A DNA stretch of 64,000 nucleotides from Micromonospora sp. CCTCC AA 2012012 (lineage in GTDB: Bacteria; Actinomycetota; Actinomycetes; Mycobacteriales; Micromonosporaceae): assembly GCF_040499845.1 (NCBI RefSeq), contig NZ_CP159342.1, forward strand, positions 4,712,001 to 4,776,000. Reading direction: 5' to 3'. Within the stretch, counting starts at the first letter, position 1. Each line of letters starts with the position of its first letter. Shown one piece after another: positions 41,083 to 48,832 of this stretch. The translations under genes and the position numbers were made by a program. A model generated the notes under the pieces. It ran no database searches. It was not told the DNA's origin and was given only the letters and a program-made list of their open reading frames with translations.

Positions 41083-41541
41083 ATGTCAAGGTCCTTCTCC
41101 GTCCCGCCGGCGTCGCCGGCAGCGGCCGCTGCCCACTTTGCCGCACGACTGTCCTTCGAGACCGACGTCAGCGACGTCCACGCCGACCTGACGGCCGGCG
41201 TGGACGTGCTGGCGGTCGATTCCCGCAACGAAGCGGCCTGGCAGCAGGGGCACCTTCCGGGTGCCACCCATCTACCGACAGCCGAGATCGCGGCGCGGGC
41301 GGAGGAACTCATCCCGCCCGGCACCCCGGTGGTGACCTACTGCTGGGGACCCGGCTGCAACGGTGCCACCCGGGCGGCATTGGAGTTCGCCCGGCTCGGC
41401 TACCCGGTCAAGGAGATGATCGGCGGCTACGAGTACTGGGTCCGTGAGGGCCTCCCGGTGCAGACCGCCGGAGCCGGGCTCATCCGACGTCCGGCCGACG
41501 ACCTGACCGCCCCCGCGACCAACCTCTCGTGCGGCTGCTGA
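41083..41541 (+). CDS. Rhodanese-domain protein
   Basis: A 152-residue protein from the ATG at 41083; an ATG four codons earlier is possible. Rhodanese folds are seen in DVLAVDSRNEAAWQQGHLPGATHLP and the active-site loop YCWGPGCNGATRAALEFARLGYPV, where Cys in TYCWGPGC is the catalytic position. A Cys pair ends the chain (SCGC). Rhodaneses move sulfane sulfur. This type, next to a GlxA regulator, is common in actinomycetes. The MFS gene starts 1 nt after its stop, so they are co-transcribed. Confidence 0.9.
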   Translation: MSRSFSVPPASPAAAAAHFAARLSFETDVSDVHADLTAGVDVLAVDSRNEAAWQQGHLPGATHLPTAEIAARAEELIPPGTPVVTYCWGPGCNGATRAALEFARLGYPVKEMIGGYEYWVREGLPVQTAGAGLIRRPADDLTAPATNLSCGC

Positions 41542-41542
41542 G

Positions 41543-42841
41543 ATGACCACCGGCCAGATCACCGACCGGCCCGCCGAGCCGGACAGTCGACGAGGCTGGC
41601 GGGACTTCCGCCTGCTGTGGGGCGGGCAGAGCATCAGCCTGATGGGCGACCAGGTCTTCCTCCTCGCCCTGCCTCTCGCCGCGGTTGAGGAACTGCACGC
41701 CAGCACCTTCCAGGTCGCCGGGCTCGGCGCGGTTGCGAAACTGCCGTTCCTGCTGATCGGTCTGCCCGCCGGGGTCTGGGTGGCGCGACTGGGTATGCGT
41801 CGCGCCATGCTCAGCGCAGACCTGACGCGCGCGCTGGCAGTCCTCTCCCTACCGGTCGCCGTTTCGCTCGGCGTGCTGACCCTGCCGCACCTGCTGCTCG
41901 TCGCCATGGTCACCGGCGTCGCCATGGTCTTCTTCCAGGTGGCGTACCAGTCCTACACGCCGACGTTGATCTCCGACGACCAACAACTGCACGCCGCCAA
42001 CACCCGACTGTCCTTCTCCGAGTCCACCGCGCTCCTGATCGGTCCGGGACTGGCTGGCGCCATCATCAGCCTCCTCGGCGCGGCACGGGCTCTGCTCGCC
42101 GACGCCGTCAGCTACCTGCTCAGCGTGGTGACCCTCGTCGCGATCCGACATCGGGAACCGGCACCAACCATTCGGGCGACCCAGCCCTCGTTGTGGCACG
42201 AGGTTCGCGAAGGGTTGCGGTTTGTCACTAACCACTCCCTTCTCCGACCGATCATGATGTGTGGCGCGCTCTACAACCTCGGCGTCGCGATGTATGACTC
42301 GCTGCTCGCGGTGTTCGCGGTCCGGCAGCTGGGCATGGACCCCTGGCTGCTCGGCGTCGCCCTCGCACTCGGCGGCGTGGGCTTTCCGATAGGGAGCATG
42401 GGCGCCCGATGGCTCGCCAACCGATTCGGCATCGGGCCGTCTCTGCTCATCGCCGGAGTGCCCTCGGTCCTGGGCCTGGCCATCGGCGCAGCCGCCCACG
42501 GTCGCCTGTCCGTCGCGCTACTTGCCGCCGGAACCCTGGTCAACGGCATCGGCCAAGGCACCTTCGCCGTCAACGCCCTCACCATCCGCCACCTCGTCAC
42601 CCCGCCGGAACTGGCCACCCGGGCCACCGCGGTTCACCGCTTCGTGACCTGGGGAGCGCTGCCTATCGGGTCGGTCATCGCCGGCGGCGTCGGCACCGTG
42701 TTCGGTCTCCGCGCCGCGATGCTCACCGCCGCAGGCGCAGCCGCGCTCTGCATGATTCCTCTGCTCGACCGCTCTCTGCTCCAAGCCCGGCGATTGGCCC
42801 GGGTATCGTCGCCGATCCCTACCATGAATCAGCCGATATGA
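41543..42841 (+). CDS. MFS transporter
   Basis: A 432-residue protein with about 12 membrane helices. The N-terminus (GWRDFRLLWGGQSISLMGDQVFLLALPLAAVEELHAS) and the loop PAGVWVARLGMRRAMLSADLTRALA are typical of the MFS_3/Tetracycline-like drug exporters of actinobacteria. The second half has GMDPWLLGVALALGGVGFPIGSMGARWLANRFG, another A-motif-like loop. The stop overlaps the start of the GNAT gene (ATGA). The substrate is unknown. Expression is probably governed by the divergent GlxA-type regulator. Confidence 0.9.
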   Translation: MTTGQITDRPAEPDSRRGWRDFRLLWGGQSISLMGDQVFLLALPLAAVEELHASTFQVAGLGAVAKLPFLLIGLPAGVWVARLGMRRAMLSADLTRALAVLSLPVAVSLGVLTLPHLLLVAMVTGVAMVFFQVAYQSYTPTLISDDQQLHAANTRLSFSESTALLIGPGLAGAIISLLGAARALLADAVSYLLSVVTLVAIRHREPAPTIRATQPSLWHEVREGLRFVTNHSLLRPIMMCGALYNLGVAMYDSLLAVFAVRQLGMDPWLLGVALALGGVGFPIGSMGARWLANRFGIGPSLLIAGVPSVLGLAIGAAAHGRLSVALLAAGTLVNGIGQGTFAVNALTIRHLVTPPELATRATAVHRFVTWGALPIGSVIAGGVGTVFGLRAAMLTAAGAAALCMIPLLDRSLLQARRLARVSSPIPTMNQPI

Positions 42842-43299
42842 TCATCCGACCGGCGGTCCTTGGCGATCTCGTCGAAGTGGCCCGACTGTGCGCCGCGCAC
42901 GCCGCCTACGAACAGGCGCCTCCCGTGCCGGGCAACCTGACTGAACTGTTGGCCGAGGCGATCGCCGCACCTCACCCACGGCTCTGGTGCCTGGTCGCGA
43001 CGCAACAGGACACCGTGATCGCATACCTCACGATGACCCTGGAATTCTCCACCTGGTGCGGACGGGAGTACGCCCACCTGGACTGCCTCTATGTCGACGA
43101 GGACCATCGAGGCCTCGGCGTGGGCCGGTCGCTGATGGGCGCCGCCGTCACACAGGCGCGTGACCTTGGGGTCAGCGAGATCCAGTGGCAGACACCAGCA
43201 TGGAATGCAGACGCGATTCGCTTGTACGACAGGCTGGGCGCCACCTCATCAGCTAAGCGTCGCTATCTGCTGCAGACGGACCCACCGCTGACAGCCTGA
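42838..43299 (+). CDS. GNAT-family N-acetyltransferase
   Basis: A 153-residue enzyme whose ATG overlaps the MFS stop. The acetyl-CoA-binding motif A is LDCLYVDEDHRGLGVGRSLMGAA (residues about 79-101), with the RxxGxG pattern as HRGLGVG. Motif B is seen as WQTPAWNADAIRLYDRLGA. The substrate is probably a small molecule with an amino group. Being co-transcribed with an exporter, it could help in drug or metabolite resistance; that is inference. It closes the segment between the tRNA half-gene repeats. Confidence 0.9.
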   Translation: MIIRPAVLGDLVEVARLCAAHAAYEQAPPVPGNLTELLAEAIAAPHPRLWCLVATQQDTVIAYLTMTLEFSTWCGREYAHLDCLYVDEDHRGLGVGRSLMGAAVTQARDLGVSEIQWQTPAWNADAIRLYDRLGATSSAKRRYLLQTDPPLTA

Positions 43300-43382
43300 C
43301 GTTGCTGCGAAGGTGGACCGTCGATGGCCGCAAGACGCACAGCGGCTCGAATCAGGATCACCCAGCGCCCACACCCTGCCTG

Positions 43383-43485
43383 CTGATCTTCACCAAGCGA
43401 GCACAGCAACAGGCCGATGCGTCCAGTACACGAGACACGAGATAGGAAGGCCGCAGGTCAACTGCCTGCAGAAACAGGCAGAGCA
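43383..43485 (-). repeat. Conserved tRNA-linked element, copy 3
   Basis: Begins CTGATCTT, CAC, CAAGCGA, then CAGC. The inverted repeat is GCAGG/CCTGC around TCAACTG (43454-43470). It is followed by a tRNA-Arg 5' half on the minus strand. Overall similarity to copy 2 is lower in the middle (43415-43445) than at either end. Confidence 0.6.
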
Positions 43486-43528
43486 GCGAGTTGGGAAACC
43501 GATTCCCTATCCCCTGAGCTACGAGGGC
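43486..43528 (-). pseudogene. 5' half of tRNA-Arg, copy B
   Basis: The minus strand reads GCCCTCG-TA-GCTC-AGGGGATA-GGGA, then ATCGGT-TTCCCAA. It equals copy A over the acceptor and D-arm but has changes in the D-stem (GAGC to GGGA) and in the anticodon (CCU to CCC). It is more decayed than copy A. The 3' half is absent. It lies exactly 3960 bp from copy A in the same orientation. Confidence 0.7.
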
Positions 43529-43600
43529 GCGAGGGCCCAGTCTAGCGACCTGGGCTCCGCCCCGGGTGGCAGGGAGTCGCCCACGTTCACCCATGCTCCC
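43529..43600 (-). repeat. Retained upstream region of the truncated tRNA, copy B
   Basis: Nearly the same as 39569-39640 (GAGGGCC, TAGTCTAGCGACC-like and GGTGGCAGGGAGT blocks), including the TAGACT-type -10 (here CTAGACT on the minus strand). This shows that the duplicated unit included the tRNA's promoter and at least 60 bp of upstream sequence. Confidence 0.6.
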
Positions 43601-43609
43601 CGGGCTCCC

Positions 43610-43643
43610 GGCCCGGCGCGGAGAGTGTCCTCCGCGCCGGGCC
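43610..43643 (-). terminator. Terminator of the GH6 cellulase gene
   Basis: A perfect 13-bp inverted repeat: GGCCCGGCGCGGA at 43610-43622 and its complement at 43631-43643, with an 8-base loop. It lies 17 bp past the stop of the cellulase gene. No T-run follows. Confidence 0.75.
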
Positions 43644-43659
43644 GCGACACCCGGTGGGA

Positions 43660-45054
43660 TCAGCCGGCCACGCAGGTGGCGGTCGCGCCAGGGCCGGTGC
43701 CGGTGCCCTGGAAGCCGAAGTTCGTCGTCTGCCCCGCGCCGACGTGTCCGTTGTAGCTGACGTTGGTGAACCGTACGGTCCCGCTGGCGCCGCTGGCCTG
43801 TGCGCTCCAGGTGCCGGTGATCGCGGCACCGCCGGGCAGCGTGAGGGTCACGGTCCAGGCGTTGATGTCCGCGGAGCCGGCGGTGACGTTGACGCTCGCG
43901 GTGAAGCCGCCGTTCCACTGGTTGACCGCCACCGACGCGGAGCAGCCGTTACCCGCCGGCGGCGGCGTGGTGGTGGGGGGAGCCGTGGTCGGCGGCGTGG
44001 TGGTCGGCGGGGTCGTGGTCGGGGGAGCGGTGGTGGGCGGGGCGGTGGTCGTCGGCGGCGTGGTGGGCGGGTTGGGCGCGCCGTTGGCCAGGCTGTAGGC
44101 CAGGTCCGGCTGGAACGAACCGGCGGTGTAGCGGCAGCCGTCCGCCTCCCCCGGCGGCTTCACCCAGAGGTACGCGTCGATGTTGCTGTCGCCGGTGTTC
44201 GTCGTCGGGTACAGCCCGATGCGCCGGTCGGTGTTGTCGTCGGCGCACCAGTCCCCGCTGGCGCCCCCGTTGCGGCTGGTGTCGATGACCTGGCGCTTGC
44301 CCGGGATGCCCATGCCGTTGAGGGCGGAGATGACCGCCCGGCCGAAGTTCGCCTCGCCGGAGGTGGCGTTGAAGTTGGACACGTCGGTGAAGAAGCCGTC
44401 GGCGTACTGCACCCCGGCCGCCCGGAGCCGGTTGGCCGTCTCGTTGGCGCTGTTCCAGGTGGAGTGGCCGCCGTCGAGATAGACCTTGGCGTTGGGGTTG
44501 GCCGACTTGATGGTCCGGGTGGCCGTCGCGATCGCCTGGTCGCGTGCGCTGATCTCACCGCTGCTCAGACAGGTCTGCAGGGCGAGCGCGTCGGTCTCCA
44601 GAATGATCATCACGGTCTGGTTGCCCAGTCCCCTGGCGAAGTTGGACACCCACGTCTGGTACTGGTTGAGGTCCGGAGCCCCACCGGCGCTGGCCCCGCC
44701 GCAGTCCCGGTTGGTGATCTCGTACACCGACAGGACCGGGATCTGCTGCGCCGCGTTGGCGGCGCCGATGTACCCGGAGACCTCGGACTGCACGGTGGAC
44801 GGGTTGAAGTTGGCGAACCAGCGGGCCTGCGGCTGACTCGCGATCTTGTCCCGGATGACGGTGGTACGCGGGTCGCCGGGATTGGCGGCCACCCAGCGGA
44901 CGACGGCCGAACTCGGGTCGCGGTAGAGCGAGCCGGAGACCGTACCGGCGGACGCGCTGCCGACGGCGAGGCTGACGCCGGCGGCGGTGGCGACCGCGAC
45001 GGCGGCCGTACCGATGGCCGCCGATCGGCGGCGCAGCGAGGTGAGGGTAGCCAC
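43660..45054 (-). CDS. GH6 cellulase with C-terminal CBM2
   Basis: A 464-residue secreted enzyme, started at the GTG at 45054 because GGAGG lies 9 nt upstream. Residues 1-36 are a signal peptide. The GH6 domain (about 40-325) has VYEITNRDCGG with the catalytic RDC, ILETDALAL, YLDGGHSTW, DVSNF and WVKPPGEADG. At the two consensus prolines (YxxPxRDC and EPD) this protein has Thr instead. A Pro/Thr-rich linker (about 330-365) leads to a CBM2 cellulose-binding domain bounded by CSASV and ATC. It cleaves cellulose, most likely as an endoglucanase. A CelR/CebR-type operator lies 40 nt upstream. Confidence 0.95.
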   Translation of the reverse strand: MATLTSLRRRSAAIGTAAVAVATAAGVSLAVGSASAGTVSGSLYRDPSSAVVRWVAANPGDPRTTVIRDKIASQPQARWFANFNPSTVQSEVSGYIGAANAAQQIPVLSVYEITNRDCGGASAGGAPDLNQYQTWVSNFARGLGNQTVMIILETDALALQTCLSSGEISARDQAIATATRTIKSANPNAKVYLDGGHSTWNSANETANRLRAAGVQYADGFFTDVSNFNATSGEANFGRAVISALNGMGIPGKRQVIDTSRNGGASGDWCADDNTDRRIGLYPTTNTGDSNIDAYLWVKPPGEADGCRYTAGSFQPDLAYSLANGAPNPPTTPPTTTAPPTTAPPTTTPPTTTPPTTAPPTTTPPPAGNGCSASVAVNQWNGGFTASVNVTAGSADINAWTVTLTLPGGAAITGTWSAQASGASGTVRFTNVSYNGHVGAGQTTNFGFQGTGTGPGATATCVAG

Positions 45055-45094
45055 GACGTGTTGCCTCCTGATCACATAGATGTTTCTAATTTTG

Positions 45095-45108
45095 TGGGAG
45101 CGTTCCCA
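45095..45108. promoter_or_regulatory. CelR/CebR-type operator of the cellulase gene
   Basis: TGGGAGCGTTCCCA differs at one base from TGGGAGCGCTCCCA, the 14-bp palindrome bound by CelR in Thermobifida and CebR in Streptomyces. It lies 40 nt before the cellulase start, so cellobiose-dependent derepression is predicted. Confidence 0.8.
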
Positions 45109-45639
45109 GACGGTAGCGGAGGCGCACGCCGCTGCCAAGAGCCGACGACTCATCCACGTCGCCAGCCGGCGGCTGGACCGGCCCGCCCACCTGAAGGTCC
45201 GGCCCGCTCCCGACCCGGTGGCAACAGTGGCGCATGACTGGCCGCGACGGCGGGTATGGTGCGGGGGCCGGTGTCGCCGGGCGGTCGACCGCCAAGCGGG
45301 ACATCTCCGGGTGTCGTCACGAGCACGCCGGCTCGTGTTGCGCGGGTCCACCCGACCGCGCCCTGATCCACTCCTCCGCAGAACCCTAGGACTCCCGCAT
45401 GACATCGAACGGTATTGATCGATCGGCGTTGTTCCTCGCCATGCCGACCACCGACGGGCCCGACGGCCCGGGCCTGACCTTCGACGGCGGCGAGGAGGCG
45501 ATGCGGCGGCTGCGGCACCCCTTCGCGGTCGAGCCGGTCGGCCAGTCCCGCGGGCTGGCGGCGCACGACGACGCGGAGCAGCGCCACTGACCTGACACGC
45601 ACCCGCACTTCCCACCGCCGGCCCGCTCTGCCCGGCCGG
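45109..45639. other. Intergenic, possibly with one small gene
   Basis: A 531-bp stretch upstream of the cellulase. One 63-codon frame, 45399-45590 on the plus strand (MTSNGIDRSALFLAMPTTDG...), has plausible composition but no ribosome site. I do not call it with confidence. No RNA gene or strong repeat was seen. Confidence 0.3.
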
Positions 45640-46158
45640 TCAGTCCTGGGCGTCCTCCGCGCCGCGGTGGTGCTCGTCGTGGCGGGACGCGGGGGGTGCG
45701 GAAGCGTCGCCATTGTCGACCGGCTCCAGGCACACGGTGACGGTGGCGGTGACTCCACTGAGGCGTCGGGTGAGGATGAGCCCTTCGGTCAGCTGGTGGG
45801 CCAGCCAGAGTCCGCGCCCGCCGGCGATGTCGACCGCAGGCAGTCGCACCGGCAGGCTGCCGCCGGCCGCACCCTCGTCGGTGATCTCACAGATCAGGAC
45901 GTCGTCCTGGCGGCGCAGGTCGAGACGTCCCTGGCCGCCGCCGTGGCGTACCGCGTTGGTGACGAGTTCGTGCACGGCGAGGACGAAGTCGTAGCCCACG
46001 TCCCCCGTCAGTCCCACCGCCGTGACGCATGCGTGGAGGGCGTGGCGGAGGGCGGTGACCGTGGCGGCGGTGAACTCCTGTGACATGAGTGGCACCATGC
46101 CGGCGACATCTACCGGCGCCGGATGACCGGAGTCGGAGGTCGCAGCGTCATCGGTCAC
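45640..46158 (-). CDS. RsbW-like ATP-binding protein (HATPase_c_2)
   Basis: A 172-residue protein with a GTG start. After a 25-residue leader, the GHKL ATPase domain shows VLAVHELVTNAVRHGGG (N box) and VDIAGGRGLWLAHQLTEGL (G box), as in serine-kinase anti-sigma factors. There is no membrane segment. Such proteins are partner-switching regulators that phosphorylate an anti-anti-sigma protein; no sigma or STAS gene is adjacent. A similar protein is encoded at 53875. The last 20 residues are rich in His/Glu/Asp. Confidence 0.88.
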   Translation of the reverse strand: MTDDAATSDSGHPAPVDVAGMVPLMSQEFTAATVTALRHALHACVTAVGLTGDVGYDFVLAVHELVTNAVRHGGGQGRLDLRRQDDVLICEITDEGAAGGSLPVRLPAVDIAGGRGLWLAHQLTEGLILTRRLSGVTATVTVCLEPVDNGDASAPPASRHDEHHRGAEDAQD

Positions 46159-46466
46159 GCTCGCAGGTTACTCAGGTCCAGCCGGTCCGCGACCGTTGCG
46201 CAGTGACAACCATCCACGACACCGGCGGGAACGGCCGCCCGCGACGGGCGGCACCGGCCGGTAGCGGTCGACGACGGACCGGGTACGGCGAGCGCCCGAA
46301 CCGCCACTCCGCCCGGACCCACCGCGGCGTCGCGTCGGGCAGTCTGCGGCCACTCCCCGCATCAGCCCCTTTCGGGAGTGCAATTCCTCGACGCCGTCAC
46401 GCCAACCGGAAAACGCCACAAGATGCCGGGGAATGGTAATTGCACCCGCCCCGAAAAGGCGCGAGA
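46159..46466. other. Intergenic, nothing recognised
   Basis: This 308-bp region contains the promoter of the RsbW-like gene at its left end. I see no other gene. A weak inverted repeat (CGCCCCGAAAAGGCGCG, 46448-46464) lies just left of the large hairpin at 46467 and may be part of the same termination region. Confidence 0.3.
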
Positions 46467-46510
46467 AATGTGGTGCCGCCCCGTTTCCACACAGGGGGCG
46501 GCACCACATT
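46467..46510 (-). terminator. Large perfect hairpin after the PRC-barrel gene
   Basis: AATGTGGTGCCGCCCC (46467-46482) pairs perfectly over 16 bp with 46495-46510; the loop is 12 bases. It starts 10 bp past the stop of the PRC-barrel gene. It is the strongest stem-loop seen in the window and should end that transcript. Confidence 0.8.
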
Positions 46511-46520
46511 CGTCGTGACC

Positions 46521-47321
46521 TCAGCGCACCTCGCGGCGGCCCTCGTCCGGCAGGTCGGCCTCGATGCGCTCCTTGCGGACCTCACCGCCGACGGTCTCGG
46601 TGTCGGTGACGGTCTCCTTGCCCAGCCGCACCCGCTCGACCGGGACGGCCTCCTTCTCGACCACGGGCCGCTCGGCGTGCAGCGTGACCTCGTGCTCCTC
46701 CTCGCTGATCGCCGGGCCGTCCATCGCCCTGCCGACGTTGGCGTCGGTGATCGGCTCGCGCTCCAGGCGTACCTCTTCGCGCTGGACCGGCACGGTGACC
46801 TGCTGCTGCTCGGTCACCACGTACTTGCGCAGCCGGGCCTTGCCGGCCTGCTCGCGCTCGGTGCCGACGTTCAGCCGCTCCTCGGAACGGGTCATCGCGT
46901 CGTCGGTGTTCGGGCCGGAGGTGTCGTGCCCGGCGCTCGACTCGTAGGAGGAGTCGGCGTAGGAGCCGGCGGTCCCCCCGGACCGGTCACCCCGGTACGA
47001 CTCGTCCCAGCTCAGGCCGTAGTGCCGGTAGAGCTGGGCAACTTCCTCGCTGCTCAGCGGCTCGTCGTGGGAGACGTCGACGTTCGGGGCGTCCTTCACC
47101 CGGGCCTTGTCGAACGGCACGGTCAGCCGGTCGCCGTCAAGCTCGGCGGTCTCCAGCGGCACCAGGGACTCGTTCATCCCGAACAGTCCGGTGCGGACAC
47201 TCGCCCACGCCGGCTGGCCGACGCCGTCGGCCCAGACCTGGCCCACGGTGCCGATCTTGTCGCCGTCGTTGTCGTACACGTCGCGTCCGATGACGGTGGT
47301 TGCGTGCTCCTGGCCAATCAT
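46521..47321 (-). CDS. PRC-barrel and DUF2382 stress protein
   Basis: A 266-residue protein from the ATG at 47321, preceded by AAAGGAGAGCG. Residues 1-80 form a PRC-barrel (IGRDVYDNDGDKIGTVGQVWAD). A disordered Gly/Ser/Asp linker follows (about 110-150). The C-terminal DUF2382 (about 150-250) has SEERLNVGTEREQAGKARLRKYVVTE, a second repeat-like EEEHEVTLHAERPVVEKEAVPVERVRL, and ends in a charged helix. Proteins like this are common in soil actinomycetes and often belong to general-stress regulons. The biochemical role is unknown. A big terminator follows. Confidence 0.9.
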   Translation of the reverse strand: MIGQEHATTVIGRDVYDNDGDKIGTVGQVWADGVGQPAWASVRTGLFGMNESLVPLETAELDGDRLTVPFDKARVKDAPNVDVSHDEPLSSEEVAQLYRHYGLSWDESYRGDRSGGTAGSYADSSYESSAGHDTSGPNTDDAMTRSEERLNVGTEREQAGKARLRKYVVTEQQQVTVPVQREEVRLEREPITDANVGRAMDGPAISEEEHEVTLHAERPVVEKEAVPVERVRLGKETVTDTETVGGEVRKERIEADLPDEGRREVR

Positions 47322-47400
47322 GTCTTCGCTCTCCTTTCGTCGGTGACAATTCAGTACCCGTCGGGGGCGAGGAAAACCAACGCATCCGCAATTTTCTGGC

Positions 47401-47419
47401 TCCCTCCTGAAGGGAGGGA
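47401..47419 (-). terminator. Hairpin, possible terminator of the AI-2E gene
   Basis: TCCCTCC (47401-47407), loop of five, GGAGGGA (47413-47419). It lies about 115 bp past the stop of the AI-2E transporter gene and upstream of the PRC-barrel promoter. It may serve as terminator. Confidence 0.35.
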
Positions 47420-47535
47420 AGAGCGGATTGAACAAAAGCGGTCAGTGGACCGCAATGCCATGACGGACCTCCGCGAGTCCCATGAGCGGGACCGGACACC
47501 GCACGGAGACAGCCGCCCGAAAACTGACCCGGAAC

Positions 47536-48654
47536 TCAGCCCGCCACCCGGGCCGGACCAGCTGCGTCGTCGACCGGAGTGCGCTCCTCACCGACGGTCG
47601 GCTCCCGCTTGAGCTCGCCACGCCGGGTGTCCCAGATGTCGCGGACGAGGATCTGGATGATGCCGGCGACCGGGATGGCCAGCAGGGCGCCCAGGATGCC
47701 GGCCAGCTCGACGGCGACCAGGATCGCGATCAAAACGGTCAGCGGATTCAGCCGGACCGTACGGGCGAAGATCACCGGCTGGAGGAGGTGGTTCTCCAAC
47801 TGCTGGTAGACCAGGAAGAAGACGATCACCACGATGCCGGCCGTGGTCGACTCGGTGAAGGCGGCCAACGTGGCCACCACCGCCCCCAGCGTCGCGCCGA
47901 CCAGCGGGATCAGGTCCGCGATGCCCACGAAGAGGGCGATCAGGCTGGCGTACGGGACGCCGAGGATCGCCAGCACCGCGTAGGTGAGCACGCCGCAGAT
48001 CAGGCTGATCAGCAGGTTGCCGGTGAGGTAGCCGGTGACCGTCTTGGCGCAGTCGTGCCCGACCCGACGGATGTGCTCGGCGCGCCGGTCGTCGAAGAGG
48101 GCCAGCACGCCGTCGAGGATCTTCGGCGCCTCCAGCACCATCAGGTACGACAGCACGAAGATGGTCAGCACCCCGGCCACGGTGGTCGCGGCGGCCCGGA
48201 GCACCACCAGGCTCTGCGCGCCGAGGCCCGACGCGTAGGCCCGGATCCGGGTGGAGTTGTTCTGCGCGTACTCCAGCAGGTGGAAGCGTTCGATGAGGTG
48301 GCCGACCGGGCCACGCCCGGCGCGGGCGTCCTCGACGATCTTCGGGAAGTCGGTGACGACCTGGCCGCCCTCGCGGACCAGCGGCAGCACGAAGAGGGTG
48401 ACCAGCCCGGCCAGCAGGCCGAAGACCAGCAGGAACACCAGCAGGGTGGCCAGCCACCGTTTGCACCAGGTGACCCGGCGCTGGGTCCAGGTCACCGCCG
48501 GGTGGAGGGCGACGGCGAAGAAGACCGAGATGACGATCCAGGTCAGCACCTGCCGGGTCTCGTACGCCAGGAACAGGAGCAGGAAGGTGGCGAGGACGAG
48601 ACCGATGACCACGAGGGTGCGGCGCGCCACCACGCCGGTGTCGGGACTACTCAT
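47536..48654 (-). CDS. AI-2E-family transporter
   Basis: A 372-residue membrane protein with about seven to eight helices, from the ATG at 48654. It has the PF01594 signatures: FFAVALHPAVTWTQRR near the start, GYLTGNLLISLICGVLTYAVLAILGVPYASLIALFVGIADLIPLVGATLGAVVATLAAF in the middle, and the QQLENHLLQPVIFARTVRLNPLTVLIAILVAVELAGILGALLAIPVAG motif near the C-terminus (only landmarks are given here). Members include AI-2 exporters and Na+/H+ antiporters, so the substrate is open. The gene stands alone. Confidence 0.92.
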   Translation of the reverse strand: MSSPDTGVVARRTLVVIGLVLATFLLLFLAYETRQVLTWIVISVFFAVALHPAVTWTQRRVTWCKRWLATLLVFLLVFGLLAGLVTLFVLPLVREGGQVVTDFPKIVEDARAGRGPVGHLIERFHLLEYAQNNSTRIRAYASGLGAQSLVVLRAAATTVAGVLTIFVLSYLMVLEAPKILDGVLALFDDRRAEHIRRVGHDCAKTVTGYLTGNLLISLICGVLTYAVLAILGVPYASLIALFVGIADLIPLVGATLGAVVATLAAFTESTTAGIVVIVFFLVYQQLENHLLQPVIFARTVRLNPLTVLIAILVAVELAGILGALLAIPVAGIIQILVRDIWDTRRGELKREPTVGEERTPVDDAAGPARVAG

Positions 48655-48832
48655 TCCCCGGTCCCTACCCCGGCCGGTACCGCTGAACCGGGGCGGCCGC
48701 CAGCGCCCGGTCCCGTCCCGGCCTACCGTGGCCGCGCGATCCGCCCTGGCCGCCCTGCTGGTCGCGGCGGCCAGTGGCTGCCGGCGGACGCGCGTCGGGC
48801 GGCAGCCACGGCGCGGGCGCCGATCAGGTGAC

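Noticed and set aside
45399..45590. A 63-codon plus-strand ORF upstream of the cellulase
   Set aside because: No ribosome site or family resemblance. It is mentioned only in the intergenic note.
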